Positions 33,274 through 41,174 of a DNA stretch of 64,000 nt are shown in pieces. How positions within the stretch are numbered: the first letter of the stretch is position 1; every line of letters starts with the position of its first letter. Location of the stretch: NCBI RefSeq assembly GCF_002858745.1, contig NZ_PJRO01000008.1, forward strand, positions 186,001 through 250,000, in the 5' to 3' direction. A program made the position numbers and the translations under genes. This DNA is from Mesorhizobium loti (GTDB lineage Bacteria > Pseudomonadota > Alphaproteobacteria > Rhizobiales > Rhizobiaceae). The notes under the pieces were generated by a model, which was given only the letters and a program-made list of their open reading frames with translations, did no database searches and was not told the origin of the DNA.

Positions 33274-34317
33274 TCAGTTGAACGGAGGTGCGAAGATCAG
33301 TCCACCATCGCGATAGCTGGCATTCAGGCTGCCGGCGCGGGGGATATCCATTCCCTTCGGTCCACCTTCCGGACCCTTGCCCATATAGAGCTCATAAACC
33401 TCGCCATAATTGCCGACATGCTTGATGATGTTGTAGGCCCATTCCGGTGAGAGACCGAGACCGACGTTGAGATCGCCTTCAAGCCCCATGAAACGGGACT
33501 GATCGGTCGATTGCGGATGAGCCTTCATTTCATCGATGTTCTTCGATGTCAGGCCGATTTCCTCCGCCGTCACCATGGCATGAACGACCCAGGTGACGAT
33601 GTTGCGCCACTGACTGTCGCCCTGCCGTACAAAAGCACCCAGCGGCTCCTTGGAGATGGTTTCCGGCAGGATTTCATGATCCTCCGGAACCGGGAATGAG
33701 GCGCGGTCGGAAGCCAGGCCGGAACGATCGGTCGTGATGGCATCGCACCCGCCCTTCAGATAGGTGGCAAGGCGAACCTGGCGATCCTGGAACATGAGGG
33801 GCTTGATCGTGATTTTGTTGCGGCTTGCATAGTCCGCCACGTTTGCGACACCGGTCGTGCCGGGATCCATGCAGACCGTCGCGCCATCCAGTTCGAGCGC
33901 GCTCTTGATGCCACTGCTCTTTGGAACCATGAAACCCTGGCCGTCATAAAAATTGACGGTTGTGAAATCCAGCCCGAGCTGCGTTTCACGCTTCAAGGTG
34001 TTGGTCGCGGCGCGGACCATGAGGTCCGACTCTCCATTGGCGAGCGATGTGAAGCGCGCGCCGCCGGCAACGATCTGAAACTGCACCTTCGACGCGTCAC
34101 CCAGAACCGCGGCCGCGACAGCACGGCACACCGCCACGTCGCGGCCATACCAGACGCCGTCGTTGGACAGCATGAAGGTGCCCGCTTCGGGACGCCCGAC
34201 CTGGCAATTGACCGAACCCCGTTGCTTGACTTGCTCGAGCGTCGAAGCGGCATTCGCCGCCAACGGCATCAGCGCAAGCGCGGCAATGCCCAGCGCCTTT
34301 GCATATAGAAACTTCAT
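33274..34317 (-). CDS. aapJ: Amino-acid ABC transporter substrate-binding protein (AapJ-like)
   Basis: 347 residues from the ATG at 34317, which follows GGGAGGAG; a signal peptide ends at LAANAAS. The mature protein is AapJ/BztA-like: STLEQVKQRGSVNCQVGRPEAGTFMLSNDGVWYGRDVAVCRAVAAAVLGD, then VCMDPGTTGVANVADYASRN, and the terminal GYRDGGLIF-type end (SYRDGGLIFAPPFN). This family binds a range of L-amino acids. The divergent neighbour is the DDAH-fold hydrolase, so arginine, citrulline or methylated arginine are likely ligands here. Confidence 0.9.
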   Translation of the reverse strand: MKFLYAKALGIAALALMPLAANAASTLEQVKQRGSVNCQVGRPEAGTFMLSNDGVWYGRDVAVCRAVAAAVLGDASKVQFQIVAGGARFTSLANGESDLMVRAATNTLKRETQLGLDFTTVNFYDGQGFMVPKSSGIKSALELDGATVCMDPGTTGVANVADYASRNKITIKPLMFQDRQVRLATYLKGGCDAITTDRSGLASDRASFPVPEDHEILPETISKEPLGAFVRQGDSQWRNIVTWVVHAMVTAEEIGLTSKNIDEMKAHPQSTDQSRFMGLEGDLNVGLGLSPEWAYNIIKHVGNYGEVYELYMGKGPEGGPKGMDIPRAGSLNASYRDGGLIFAPPFN

Positions 34318-34611
34318 TAAAGCTACTCCTCCCAAGTTATGCGGAGGTCAGGCCGGCATCGATCCATGCCGAACGCTTCGATGCCGAGATTGTTTCCCGC
34401 AACTGGCTCCCCCGCCGGCAACTTTCTATCCCGCTTCCATATTTTTGTCTATAAGAAAGATTTTCAGCAAAAGTATATCGCATATCTAGCATTTTTGCGC
34501 CAAACTTATAATGAAGCTCGCCATCACGCGACAGAATGAACGTCGCACCTCATCAACAAGCCTCGAGTTGGGACGCCTCCTGACGCGACGTTCGGCCAAA
34601 GGAAAAATGAC

Positions 34612-35595
34612 ATGACGGCAACCCTGACGAAGAACCGCGAACGCCCCCGGGAGACCTTCGGGCTGGCCGCCTATGGCGGCGCCGGCTGGTCGCAGCGCGT
34701 CCGCAGCCACGCGGCGGAAATCGGCGATCTCTGGACAGCTTGCGGCATCAACAGCGAGTGGGCTCCGCTTCAGGCAGTGCTGCTGCATCGCCCGGGTGAG
34801 GAAATATCGCCTTCGGAGGAAGACCATGACGCGATCCAGATGCTGGCGCCGGTCGATATTGCGAAGGCCCGGGCCGAGCACGACGTTATCGCCGAAACAT
34901 ATCGCGATCTCGGCATTGAAGTGCACTATGTGGATCCCGCCGGAACGCCGAGCCCCAACCTGATGTTCTGCGCGGATCTGTCCGTGATGACGCCGCAAGG
35001 CGCCATCCTGGCACGTCCCGCCTCGACCGTGCGGGCCGGTGAGGAGCGCCAGGTCGCGCGACGCCTGGCTGAACTGGGCATGCCTGTCGTGAGGACCCTG
35101 ACGGGAACGGCAACGTTCGAGGGTGCCGATCTCATGTGGCTGCACAAAGAGGCGGTTGTCATCGGCAGAGGCTTGCGCACCAACCAGGAAGCGATCGACC
35201 AGATATCCACTCTTCTGGCAGAGACCGGCGTGAAAACGCACGCCTTCGACATGCCGTTTGGAACCATGCATTTCATGGGCATGCTGCGCATCGTCGACAA
35301 GGATCTGGTCATCGCCTGGCCGCGTCGCACGCCACATGCGGCCGTGGCGACCATGCTCGACAACGGTTTCCAGGTCGCCTTTGCGCCCGATGAGGAAGAG
35401 CTGAAGCAGAACCATGCCTTCAACATTGTCACGCTCGGGCCCCGCAAGATCATGATGGTCGCCGGTAATCCGAACACACAGGCTTTCTATGAAAGCCTGG
35501 GAATCGAAACTGTCGTTGTTGGTGCGCATGAACTCGGCAAGGCGGCAGGCGCCACCGGCTGCCTGACCGGCATTTTGCGCCGTGAGTTGATCTGA
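34612..35595 (+). CDS. DDAH/arginine-deiminase-fold guanidino hydrolase
   Basis: 327 residues of the guanidine-modifying superfamily. Catalytic residues are in place: D173 (ATFEGADLMW), H220 (GTMHFMG) and C317 (GATGCLTG). The arginine-deiminase FxRD stretch reads FCADLS, so it is nearer to dimethylarginine dimethylaminohydrolase or to an uncharacterised branch. It should release ammonia or a methylamine from a guanidino substrate and give citrulline (or a ureido compound). It is divergent from aapJ, and CtlX and ornithine cyclodeaminase genes lie close by, which completes a route to proline. The 294-bp divergent gap is A+T-rich with a TTTTTGCGCCAAA motif at 34492-34504. Confidence 0.83.
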   Translation: MTATLTKNRERPRETFGLAAYGGAGWSQRVRSHAAEIGDLWTACGINSEWAPLQAVLLHRPGEEISPSEEDHDAIQMLAPVDIAKARAEHDVIAETYRDLGIEVHYVDPAGTPSPNLMFCADLSVMTPQGAILARPASTVRAGEERQVARRLAELGMPVVRTLTGTATFEGADLMWLHKEAVVIGRGLRTNQEAIDQISTLLAETGVKTHAFDMPFGTMHFMGMLRIVDKDLVIAWPRRTPHAAVATMLDNGFQVAFAPDEEELKQNHAFNIVTLGPRKIMMVAGNPNTQAFYESLGIETVVVGAHELGKAAGATGCLTGILRRELI

Positions 35596-35612
35596 TCGAG
35601 CACGCTGCGCCA

Positions 35613-36497
35613 ATGATCTCAAATCCAGTTCCGTGGCCCAACAATGCGCGCTGCGCGGTGGCTTTCAGTTTCGACATGGACGGCGAAAGCAATCTGCTGC
35701 GCAATTTTGGGCCGCGAGCGCATACGATGATCGCAGCGCGCTCGCTTGGGCGCTTCGAGGCGCAAGCCGGCGTGCCACGCATTCTTTCGATGCTGGCACG
35801 TCGTGGCTTGCGGCAGACGTTTTTCGTACCCGGCTGGTGTGTCGAGGCCTATCCTCATGCGATCGAGCAGATCCTGAAGGGTGGCCATGAGATCGGCCAT
35901 CACGGCTACCTGCATGAAGATCCCAACAGCATGGAAGAAGACGAAGAGCGGGAAGCCTTCTGGCGAGGGCATGAGACCCTGGTCAAGGCTACCGGTTCGG
36001 CGCCGCGTGGCTATCGAGCGCCGAGCTATGCTTTTTCGCATCGTACACTTCCGCACCTGATCGAAGCGGGCATGGCATACGACTCCTCGCTTTTTGGCGA
36101 TGAAGTTCCCTACCTCCTGGCGAACGCGGGAGCGGGCGATGTACTTGAATTGCCGAGTGTCCTCGCTCTCGACGACTGGACGCAATATGGCGACTTCGAG
36201 ATGTTCCGCTCCGGCGCGCCGATTGCCTCGCCGCAGAAGGCCATGGAAGTTTTCCGTGCTGAGTTCGAAGCTGCCTGGACCTGTGGCGGACATTGGATAC
36301 CGGTCTGGCATCCATTTCTGAGCGGCCGGCTGTCCCGCTGCATGGCGATCGACGGCCTGATCGGAGAGATGCAGGAAAGGGGCGGCGTGTGGTTTTCGAC
36401 GCTGGGCGAAATCGCGGCACATCTGCGCGCGCTTATGCAGTCGGGCACCTGGTCCCCGCATGTCGAGCAGCTGCCGTTCGATCAATCCGCGTTATAA
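35613..36497 (+). CDS. Polysaccharide-deacetylase-family protein (CE4, PuuE-like branch)
   Basis: 294 residues. NodB-type motifs: AVAFSFDMDGES (Asp motif), GHHGYLHED (metal-binding H-x-x-x-H), RGYRAPSYAF and WHPFLSG. There is no signal peptide, so it is cytoplasmic. This branch includes allantoinase-like and imide or N-acyl hydrolases, which suits a small-molecule amide in amino-acid or ureide catabolism better than peptidoglycan. It starts 17 bp after the DDAH-fold gene and is probably co-transcribed. Confidence 0.83.
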   Translation: MISNPVPWPNNARCAVAFSFDMDGESNLLRNFGPRAHTMIAARSLGRFEAQAGVPRILSMLARRGLRQTFFVPGWCVEAYPHAIEQILKGGHEIGHHGYLHEDPNSMEEDEEREAFWRGHETLVKATGSAPRGYRAPSYAFSHRTLPHLIEAGMAYDSSLFGDEVPYLLANAGAGDVLELPSVLALDDWTQYGDFEMFRSGAPIASPQKAMEVFRAEFEAAWTCGGHWIPVWHPFLSGRLSRCMAIDGLIGEMQERGGVWFSTLGEIAAHLRALMQSGTWSPHVEQLPFDQSAL

Positions 36498-36503
36498 CCT
36501 GAA

Positions 36504-36568
36504 CTGCTTCGACCGCCGACAGGCGATCGAAGCAGACGTTTATCGCGCCGGGCTTCGCCGACGAAGCC
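36504..36568. terminator. Double hairpin between convergent deacetylase-fold genes
   Basis: Stem 1: CTGCTTCGA (36504-36512) with TCGAAGCAG (36527-36535), with an inner CGCC/GGCG pair. Stem 2: GGCTTCG (36551-36557) with CGAAGCC (36562-36568). They fill the 76 bp between two stops that face each other, as a bidirectional terminator would. Confidence 0.65.
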
Positions 36569-36573
36569 GGTAT

Positions 36574-37458
36574 TCAGAGCCCGCCGTCGAAGCGCAATTG
36601 AGCTTCACGAGGCGAAACCGGTTCACCACCATTGCGCACCATGTAGTCGAGCGATCTCTTCAGGCGATCGGAATAGGTCGCATCGGCCATCGTATAGGTA
36701 TGGCACAGGAAAGAGACGATTTGTGTGCGCTGCTCAAGCTCGCCGCGGTGCACGATGGCATCCCAGACCCGCGTGATCGCCTCATAGTCGGAAAACTCGT
36801 TGACCAGATACTGCGTGTTCAGCAGCCTGTTGGCCGTATCCGACGGCAACCCGCTCCAGCCAACCGGAATCTCGAAGAGCGGCCCGATGTCTTGCAGCGA
36901 ATTCGCCTCGCCAAGATCGTCACCCGACAGATAGAATGCCGACAGCGGAGCCGATCGCCAGTCCGCCAGCTTTTCCGGCCAAAAGATGCCGGGCGCGCAG
37001 GACATGTCGATGCCGATCCCCGCTTCGGTGAAATGCCGAACCATGGCGGGCGTCTGCGCCTGATAGCCGTTCTTGTAGACGGCGAAGGTCAGGCCGAGCC
37101 TGGCAAGCGCGATGACGCCATCGGCAATGACGTTGCGCATGCGTTCGGCGTCTTCGTAATGCGTACCCGTGGAAAGACGCGCCTCAGGCTGGCAATAGAG
37201 GTCTTCTTCCGGGTGCAACGCCAAATCGCCGCCCCCTTTTACCCATGCGTGCCAGAAATCCGTGAACGGGCTTTCAAAGAAGCGCGTCCGGTACATCGGG
37301 CTGGTCTGAACGCAAAAGGAGCCTTTGCCGCCGGCGTGGTCGTCGACGATCCGCTTCATGACCTGGTATTTCTCGAGGACCACCGGGTTGTTGGGTGGCG
37401 TGGTCTCGGGATCTGGGTCCCCGTCGATATTGACCACGAACAGAACCTTCGATGTCAT
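36574..37458 (-). CDS. Divergent polysaccharide-deacetylase-fold protein, function unknown
   Basis: 294 residues from the ATG at 37458 (GGAG 8 nt before it). The start VLFVVNIDGDPDPET resembles an Asp motif of the NodB fold and LALHPEEDLYC a reduced metal motif with one His; the family His-x-x-x-His is not seen. The C-terminal IVSFLCHTYTMADATYSDRLKRSLDYM again resembles the fold. No signal peptide. It sits tail-to-tail with the canonical CE4 gene and 72 bp behind the dihydrodipicolinate-synthase-like gene on the same strand, so it may act in the same amino-acid-derived pathway. The assignment to the fold is tentative. Confidence 0.62.
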   Translation of the reverse strand: MTSKVLFVVNIDGDPDPETTPPNNPVVLEKYQVMKRIVDDHAGGKGSFCVQTSPMYRTRFFESPFTDFWHAWVKGGGDLALHPEEDLYCQPEARLSTGTHYEDAERMRNVIADGVIALARLGLTFAVYKNGYQAQTPAMVRHFTEAGIGIDMSCAPGIFWPEKLADWRSAPLSAFYLSGDDLGEANSLQDIGPLFEIPVGWSGLPSDTANRLLNTQYLVNEFSDYEAITRVWDAIVHRGELEQRTQIVSFLCHTYTMADATYSDRLKRSLDYMVRNGGEPVSPREAQLRFDGGL

Positions 37459-37530
37459 GAATAGTCTCCATTCCATTCCGCGGCGCTTGGCGTGCGCCTC
37501 CGGAAGTCAGACGTTCAAACTGTTGATCGA

Positions 37531-38415
37531 TCAGAGCAAATCGAGCCGGACCAGGTGATCCCGCATGATGGTGCGGTTCGCGTCGGACAGTGGCGTCATC
37601 GGCAGCCGCAGATGGTCTTCCACAAGCCCCATCATGGCCAACGCTGCTTTGACTGGCGCGGGATTGGTTTCGCAATAATTGAAGGCGGACAGGTCGAGAA
37701 TTTCATTGTGGATCGCCAACGCTGCGGCAAATCTGCCTGCCTTTGCATGGGCGACCAGTGCCGCGACCCTATCGGGCGTTTGATTGGAGACCAACGAGAA
37801 AGTGCCGTGCGCTCCAATTACCATCATCGGCAACGTCAGTTCGTCCTCGCCAGAAAAGACCAGGAATCCTTCAGGGGCTGCGCGCACAAGACGCATGGTG
37901 AAGCCCAGATCACCTGAGCCTTCGTCCACTGCGATGATGTTGCGATGGCTCGCAAGAGCGAGCGTCGTATCGAGATCCAGCGCCGTTCCGGTGCGGCCCG
38001 GGACATTGGAGACAACAATCGGCGCCGGGCAGGCGTCGGCGATGCGGGTAAAATGCTCGAAGACGCCACGTGCCATGGGGCGATTGTAGGGCGGCACCAC
38101 CGACAGGATCGCATCCGCCCCCTCACCAGCCAATGCAGAAGACAGCGAGACCGCGACCTGCGTATCGCTGGCGCCGCCCGCCGTGATCAGGACGGTCTGA
38201 GGCGGCAGGCGGCGACGCAGGTCTCGAAGTGCGCGCAGTCGATCGTCAAGTGGCATGGTCGCCTCCTCGCCCGTACAGCCGAAAAGCGCCAGCCCGACAA
38301 TTCCGGCTGCAAGCTGCCGCTCTGCAAGACGAACGAAGGCATCGAAGTCAACATCCCCTCCCCGGGTGAACGGCGTCACCAAGGCGGTGTACGCGCCAGG
38401 GTCAATTTTTTTCAT
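37531..38415 (-). CDS. Dihydrodipicolinate-synthase-fold protein lacking the Schiff-base lysine
   Basis: 294 residues from the ATG at 38415. The DapA/NAL fold is clear: ALVTPFTRGGDVDFDAF, GLALFGCTGEEATM (GTTGE-like), VVPPYNRPMARGVFEHF. The Schiff-base Lys expected in IKEASGD is Asp164 (NIIAVDEGSGDL), and the catalytic Tyr expected in YNVPxRTG is Ser136 (VVSNVPGRTG). I read both in the bases (GAC at 37926-37924; TCC before AATGTCCC). An aldolase mechanism through Lys is therefore excluded, so it is a repurposed enzyme or a binding protein. No frameshift is seen and the gene looks selected. An inverted repeat (TTTTTG-tcgc-CAAAAA) overlaps its start codon. Confidence 0.85.
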   Translation of the reverse strand: MKKIDPGAYTALVTPFTRGGDVDFDAFVRLAERQLAAGIVGLALFGCTGEEATMPLDDRLRALRDLRRRLPPQTVLITAGGASDTQVAVSLSSALAGEGADAILSVVPPYNRPMARGVFEHFTRIADACPAPIVVSNVPGRTGTALDLDTTLALASHRNIIAVDEGSGDLGFTMRLVRAAPEGFLVFSGEDELTLPMMVIGAHGTFSLVSNQTPDRVAALVAHAKAGRFAAALAIHNEILDLSAFNYCETNPAPVKAALAMMGLVEDHLRLPMTPLSDANRTIMRDHLVRLDLL

Positions 38416-38567
38416 TTTTGTCGCCAAAAAAGATATTTCGCCACAATCAATCGACTTGATAATCATCCAAGGCACATAACGCAACTTATTATGGATTGTA
38501 GCGCAAAAATATTTACGGCCAGAAAAGCATGGAAAAGCCCCGGACCCACGGCCAGAGGCTTTCAACG

Positions 38568-39515
38568 CTATTGCTGGACGATGGCCTGTGGCCGACGCGC
38601 AAGGTGTACCCCGGCGAGCATGCACCGCACGGAGCCACCCGCCAGTTCGATTGTCGGCACGTGGAGCGGCAGGATCGTCGCCGCTCTTTCGAGCACCGCT
38701 ATCTGTGCCGGCGTCAGAGCATTGAGTGCCCGGGTCGACAGCGCAAGCACCGGACCCTCTCCGCCATGGAGCTCTATTGCGTTGCCCGCAAAATTCTCGA
38801 TCTGCTCGGTGGTCAGAGGGATCAGACTGCGCCCGGTTTCCTGCAGCCGCTCGGCGATCTCGTCACGCCGTTTCTCGTTGGCTATCGTCTCAAGACCGGC
38901 CATCGCGAACTCCGTTCCGATGCACATCAAAACATTGGTGTGATAAATCGGTACCTTCCGTCGATCGACCGCTTCGAAGATCATCGGTTCGAAATTGAAA
39001 TGCGTGCAGAACCGTTCCAGCGCCACCTCACCCGTTCGGTTTGAGCGAGCCGCGTAGGCCACCCGAGCCAGATGATCAAGCACCATGGCGCCGGTGCCTT
39101 CCAGGTAGACACCGTCATTTTCCAGGCCCGAATAATCAATGACATCCTGTACCCGGTAGTCCTGCTTGAGCATCTCGATGATATCGGCCCGACGCTCCTT
39201 GCGCCGGCTTGGCGAGAACATCGGATAGATGGCTACGTGGCCGCCTGAATGGGTTGAGAACCAGTTGTTGGGAAATACCGAGTCAGGTGTTTGATCGGTC
39301 TCATCCTCGAAAAGGTGAACCACGATTCCAGCTTCGGCCAGGCGCTCGGCCGCCAGGGTGACCTCATCATAGGCAGCTTTGGAGAGAGCCGCCGGACTCG
39401 TCGAAACCGCCCCTTCCTGAAACGTGTTGTCGGCGGCCGTGGCAGGATTGGGCGAAAACCAGCGCGGGCGGACCATCACGACGGCGGCTGGAGCCTGGAT
39501 AGACAGCTTCTTCAT
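38568..39515 (-). CDS. ctlX: Citrulline-utilisation hydrolase (CtlX-like)
   Basis: 315 residues from the ATG at 39515, overlapping the ornithine cyclodeaminase stop by 4 bp; the frame is open far upstream only as a shadow of that gene. CtlX marks: VVMVRPRWFSPNP, FPNNWFSTHSGG, LEGTGAMVLDH, H192 in YHTNVLMCIG and C298 in GSVRCMLAG. CtlX is thought to hydrolyse citrulline to ornithine. The upstream-coupled ornithine cyclodeaminase would turn ornithine into proline, so the pair makes a coherent module. Confidence 0.87.
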   Translation of the reverse strand: MKKLSIQAPAAVVMVRPRWFSPNPATAADNTFQEGAVSTSPAALSKAAYDEVTLAAERLAEAGIVVHLFEDETDQTPDSVFPNNWFSTHSGGHVAIYPMFSPSRRKERRADIIEMLKQDYRVQDVIDYSGLENDGVYLEGTGAMVLDHLARVAYAARSNRTGEVALERFCTHFNFEPMIFEAVDRRKVPIYHTNVLMCIGTEFAMAGLETIANEKRRDEIAERLQETGRSLIPLTTEQIENFAGNAIELHGGEGPVLALSTRALNALTPAQIAVLERAATILPLHVPTIELAGGSVRCMLAGVHLARRPQAIVQQ

Positions 39516-40561
39516 GGATGGAACCCCTCGCCAGCGCCTTGCCCGGCAACGGGCGCGAGCAATCCGAAAAGATTGCGAGGATCGTCCGGGGCAACGATCA
39601 GGTCGATGTCGGTGTAGAAAGGTGTACCCTGGATGCAGTCGTGAACCAGACGCAAGGTCGAGAAGTCTTCGACTGCGAAGCCGACTGAATCGAATATCGT
39701 GATCTGGTCGCGAGATTTCCGCCCCGCTGCCTGACCGGTGATCACCTGCCACAGTTCCGTCACAGGGAAATCCGGCTCCATCTGCTGGATTTCCCCCTCG
39801 ATACGCGTCTGCTCTGGAAACTCCACGAAAACGTCGCCTCGCAACAGGATGTCGCGTTGCAGTTCGGTCTTGCCCGGGCAGTCGCCGCCAACGGCGTTGA
39901 TATGCACACCCGCGCCGACCATGTTGTCTGAAAGAATGGTGGCGTTCTGCTTGTCGGCGGTGATGGTCGTAATGATATCGGCGCCGAGAACAGCCTCTTC
40001 CGTGCTGGCGGCATAGGCGATGTCGAGATCGAGCCAACCGACATTGGTCTTGAATTTTGCGGTCGCCTCCGCGTCGGTATCGAAGACGCGCAGTTTTTTG
40101 ACACCGAGCAAGGCGGAGAATGCCAATGCCTGGAATTCCGATTGTGCCCCCAACCCGATGATCGCCATGGTTTCGGCGTCCGGACGCGCCAGGTATTTTG
40201 CCGCCAGGGCAGAGGTCACGGCTGTCCGCAACGCCGTCGCGATGGTCATCTCGGACAACATCTGCGGATATCCCGTATCGACATCGGCGAGCACGCCGAA
40301 AGCCGTAACGGTCTGCAGCCCCATCAACGGATTCTTGGGGTGGCCGTTGACATATTTGAAACTGTAGCTGTTGCCATCGCTGGCGGGCATCAATTCGATC
40401 ACGCCGTCGCGCGAATGAGCTGCTACGCGCGGCGCCTTGTCGAACAGGCCCCACCTGCGAAAATCCGCTTCGACATAGTCGGCGAGCCTTTGCAGGAATG
40501 GTTCCAGACCATTTGCCTGAATCAGATCGACGATATTTTGAACGCTAACAAATTTCACCAT
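39512..40561 (-). CDS. ocd: Ornithine cyclodeaminase
   Basis: 349 residues, the usual length. Typical features: FSFKYVNGHPKNP-like substrate region (YSFKYVNGHPKNPLMGLQTV), Rossmann motif AIIGLGAQSEFQALAF, GADIITTITAD and INAVGGDCPGKTEL with the catalytic Asp of the DCPGKTEL stretch. It converts L-ornithine into L-proline and ammonia with bound NAD. The ribosome site GGGAGGG lies next to a small hairpin (CCTGCA/TGCAGG, 40571-40587) that might affect initiation. It is divergent from an Lrp regulator. Confidence 0.92.
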   Translation of the reverse strand: MVKFVSVQNIVDLIQANGLEPFLQRLADYVEADFRRWGLFDKAPRVAAHSRDGVIELMPASDGNSYSFKYVNGHPKNPLMGLQTVTAFGVLADVDTGYPQMLSEMTIATALRTAVTSALAAKYLARPDAETMAIIGLGAQSEFQALAFSALLGVKKLRVFDTDAEATAKFKTNVGWLDLDIAYAASTEEAVLGADIITTITADKQNATILSDNMVGAGVHINAVGGDCPGKTELQRDILLRGDVFVEFPEQTRIEGEIQQMEPDFPVTELWQVITGQAAGRKSRDQITIFDSVGFAVEDFSTLRLVHDCIQGTPFYTDIDLIVAPDDPRNLFGLLAPVAGQGAGEGFHP

Positions 40562-40606
40562 CCAGCCCTCCCTGCATGCGGTGCAGGAAAAAGCCTAATA
40601 TGACCC

Positions 40607-40624
40607 GCATTTCGTCGAAAATGC
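40607..40624. promoter_or_regulatory. Inverted repeat, probable Lrp-type operator
   Basis: GCATTT (40607-40612), 6 bp, AAATGC (40619-40624) in the divergent region between the ornithine cyclodeaminase and Lrp genes; the inner bases CGTCGA add partial symmetry. It is a reasonable autoregulatory and target site for the adjacent Lrp protein. Confidence 0.5.
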
Positions 40625-40687
40625 CAAAGTAGCTCGACTTCTGAGCAAAAACACCGCAGTTTGCACAACACATTCGGACAATCTGCT

Positions 40688-41113
40688 ATGCACATCCTGG
40701 ACGAACTCGATCGCCGCCTCGTTGCTCTCCTGCGGGAAGATGGCAGGGCGCCGGTTTCAAAACTGGCGACGGTACTTGGCGTATCGCGCGGGACGGTACA
40801 AAGCCGTATCGATCGTTTGTTGCAATCGGGAACGCTCCTGGGCTTTACCGCGCGGGTACGGCAAGATCACAATGACGGTGCGATCCGTGCGATCATGATG
40901 ATTGAAGTCACCGGCAAATCGACGACAACCGTCATACGGTTCCTGCGGGGATTGCCGGAACTGCATTCGCTTCACACGACGAATGGCACCTGGGATCTTG
41001 TGGCGGAAATAAACGCCGCAAACCTGCATGACTTCGATCGTGTCCTTCGCGAAGTGCGGACCATCGACGGCGTCCTCAACAGCGAGACGAGTATTCTGCT
41101 GAGCTCCACATGA
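40688..41113 (+). CDS. Lrp/AsnC-family regulator of ornithine/citrulline genes
   Basis: 141 residues from the ATG at 40688; the open frame reaches a TTG at 40661, but family alignment favours the later start. Helix-turn-helix: LDELDRRLVALLREDGRAPVSKLATVLGVSRGTVQSRIDRLLQSG. Ligand domain: AIMMIEVTGKSTTTVIRFLRGLPELHSLHTTNGTWDLVAEINAANLHDFDRVLREVRTIDGVLNSETSILL. Divergent from ornithine cyclodeaminase and ctlX, which it probably induces when ornithine, citrulline or arginine is bound. Confidence 0.88.
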   Translation: MHILDELDRRLVALLREDGRAPVSKLATVLGVSRGTVQSRIDRLLQSGTLLGFTARVRQDHNDGAIRAIMMIEVTGKSTTTVIRFLRGLPELHSLHTTNGTWDLVAEINAANLHDFDRVLREVRTIDGVLNSETSILLSST

Positions 41114-41132
41114 CTGCGGTTCGCTGTCGATC

Positions 41133-41149
41133 CCGGCGGCGGCCGCCGG
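41133..41149. terminator. Hairpin between convergent Lrp and monooxygenase genes
   Basis: CCGGCGG (41133-41139), 3 nt, CCGCCGG (41143-41149) in the 61-bp convergent gap. It has no T-run on either strand. Confidence 0.45.
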
Positions 41150-41174
41150 AAGACTAGACCGTTGTTGCCGCAAG

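Noticed and set aside
38568..40454. 628-codon frame that would fuse an N-terminal extension to CtlX
   Set aside because: The upstream part overlaps ornithine cyclodeaminase in another frame and is not protein-like. The ATG at 39515 with a 4-bp overlap is the natural CtlX start.
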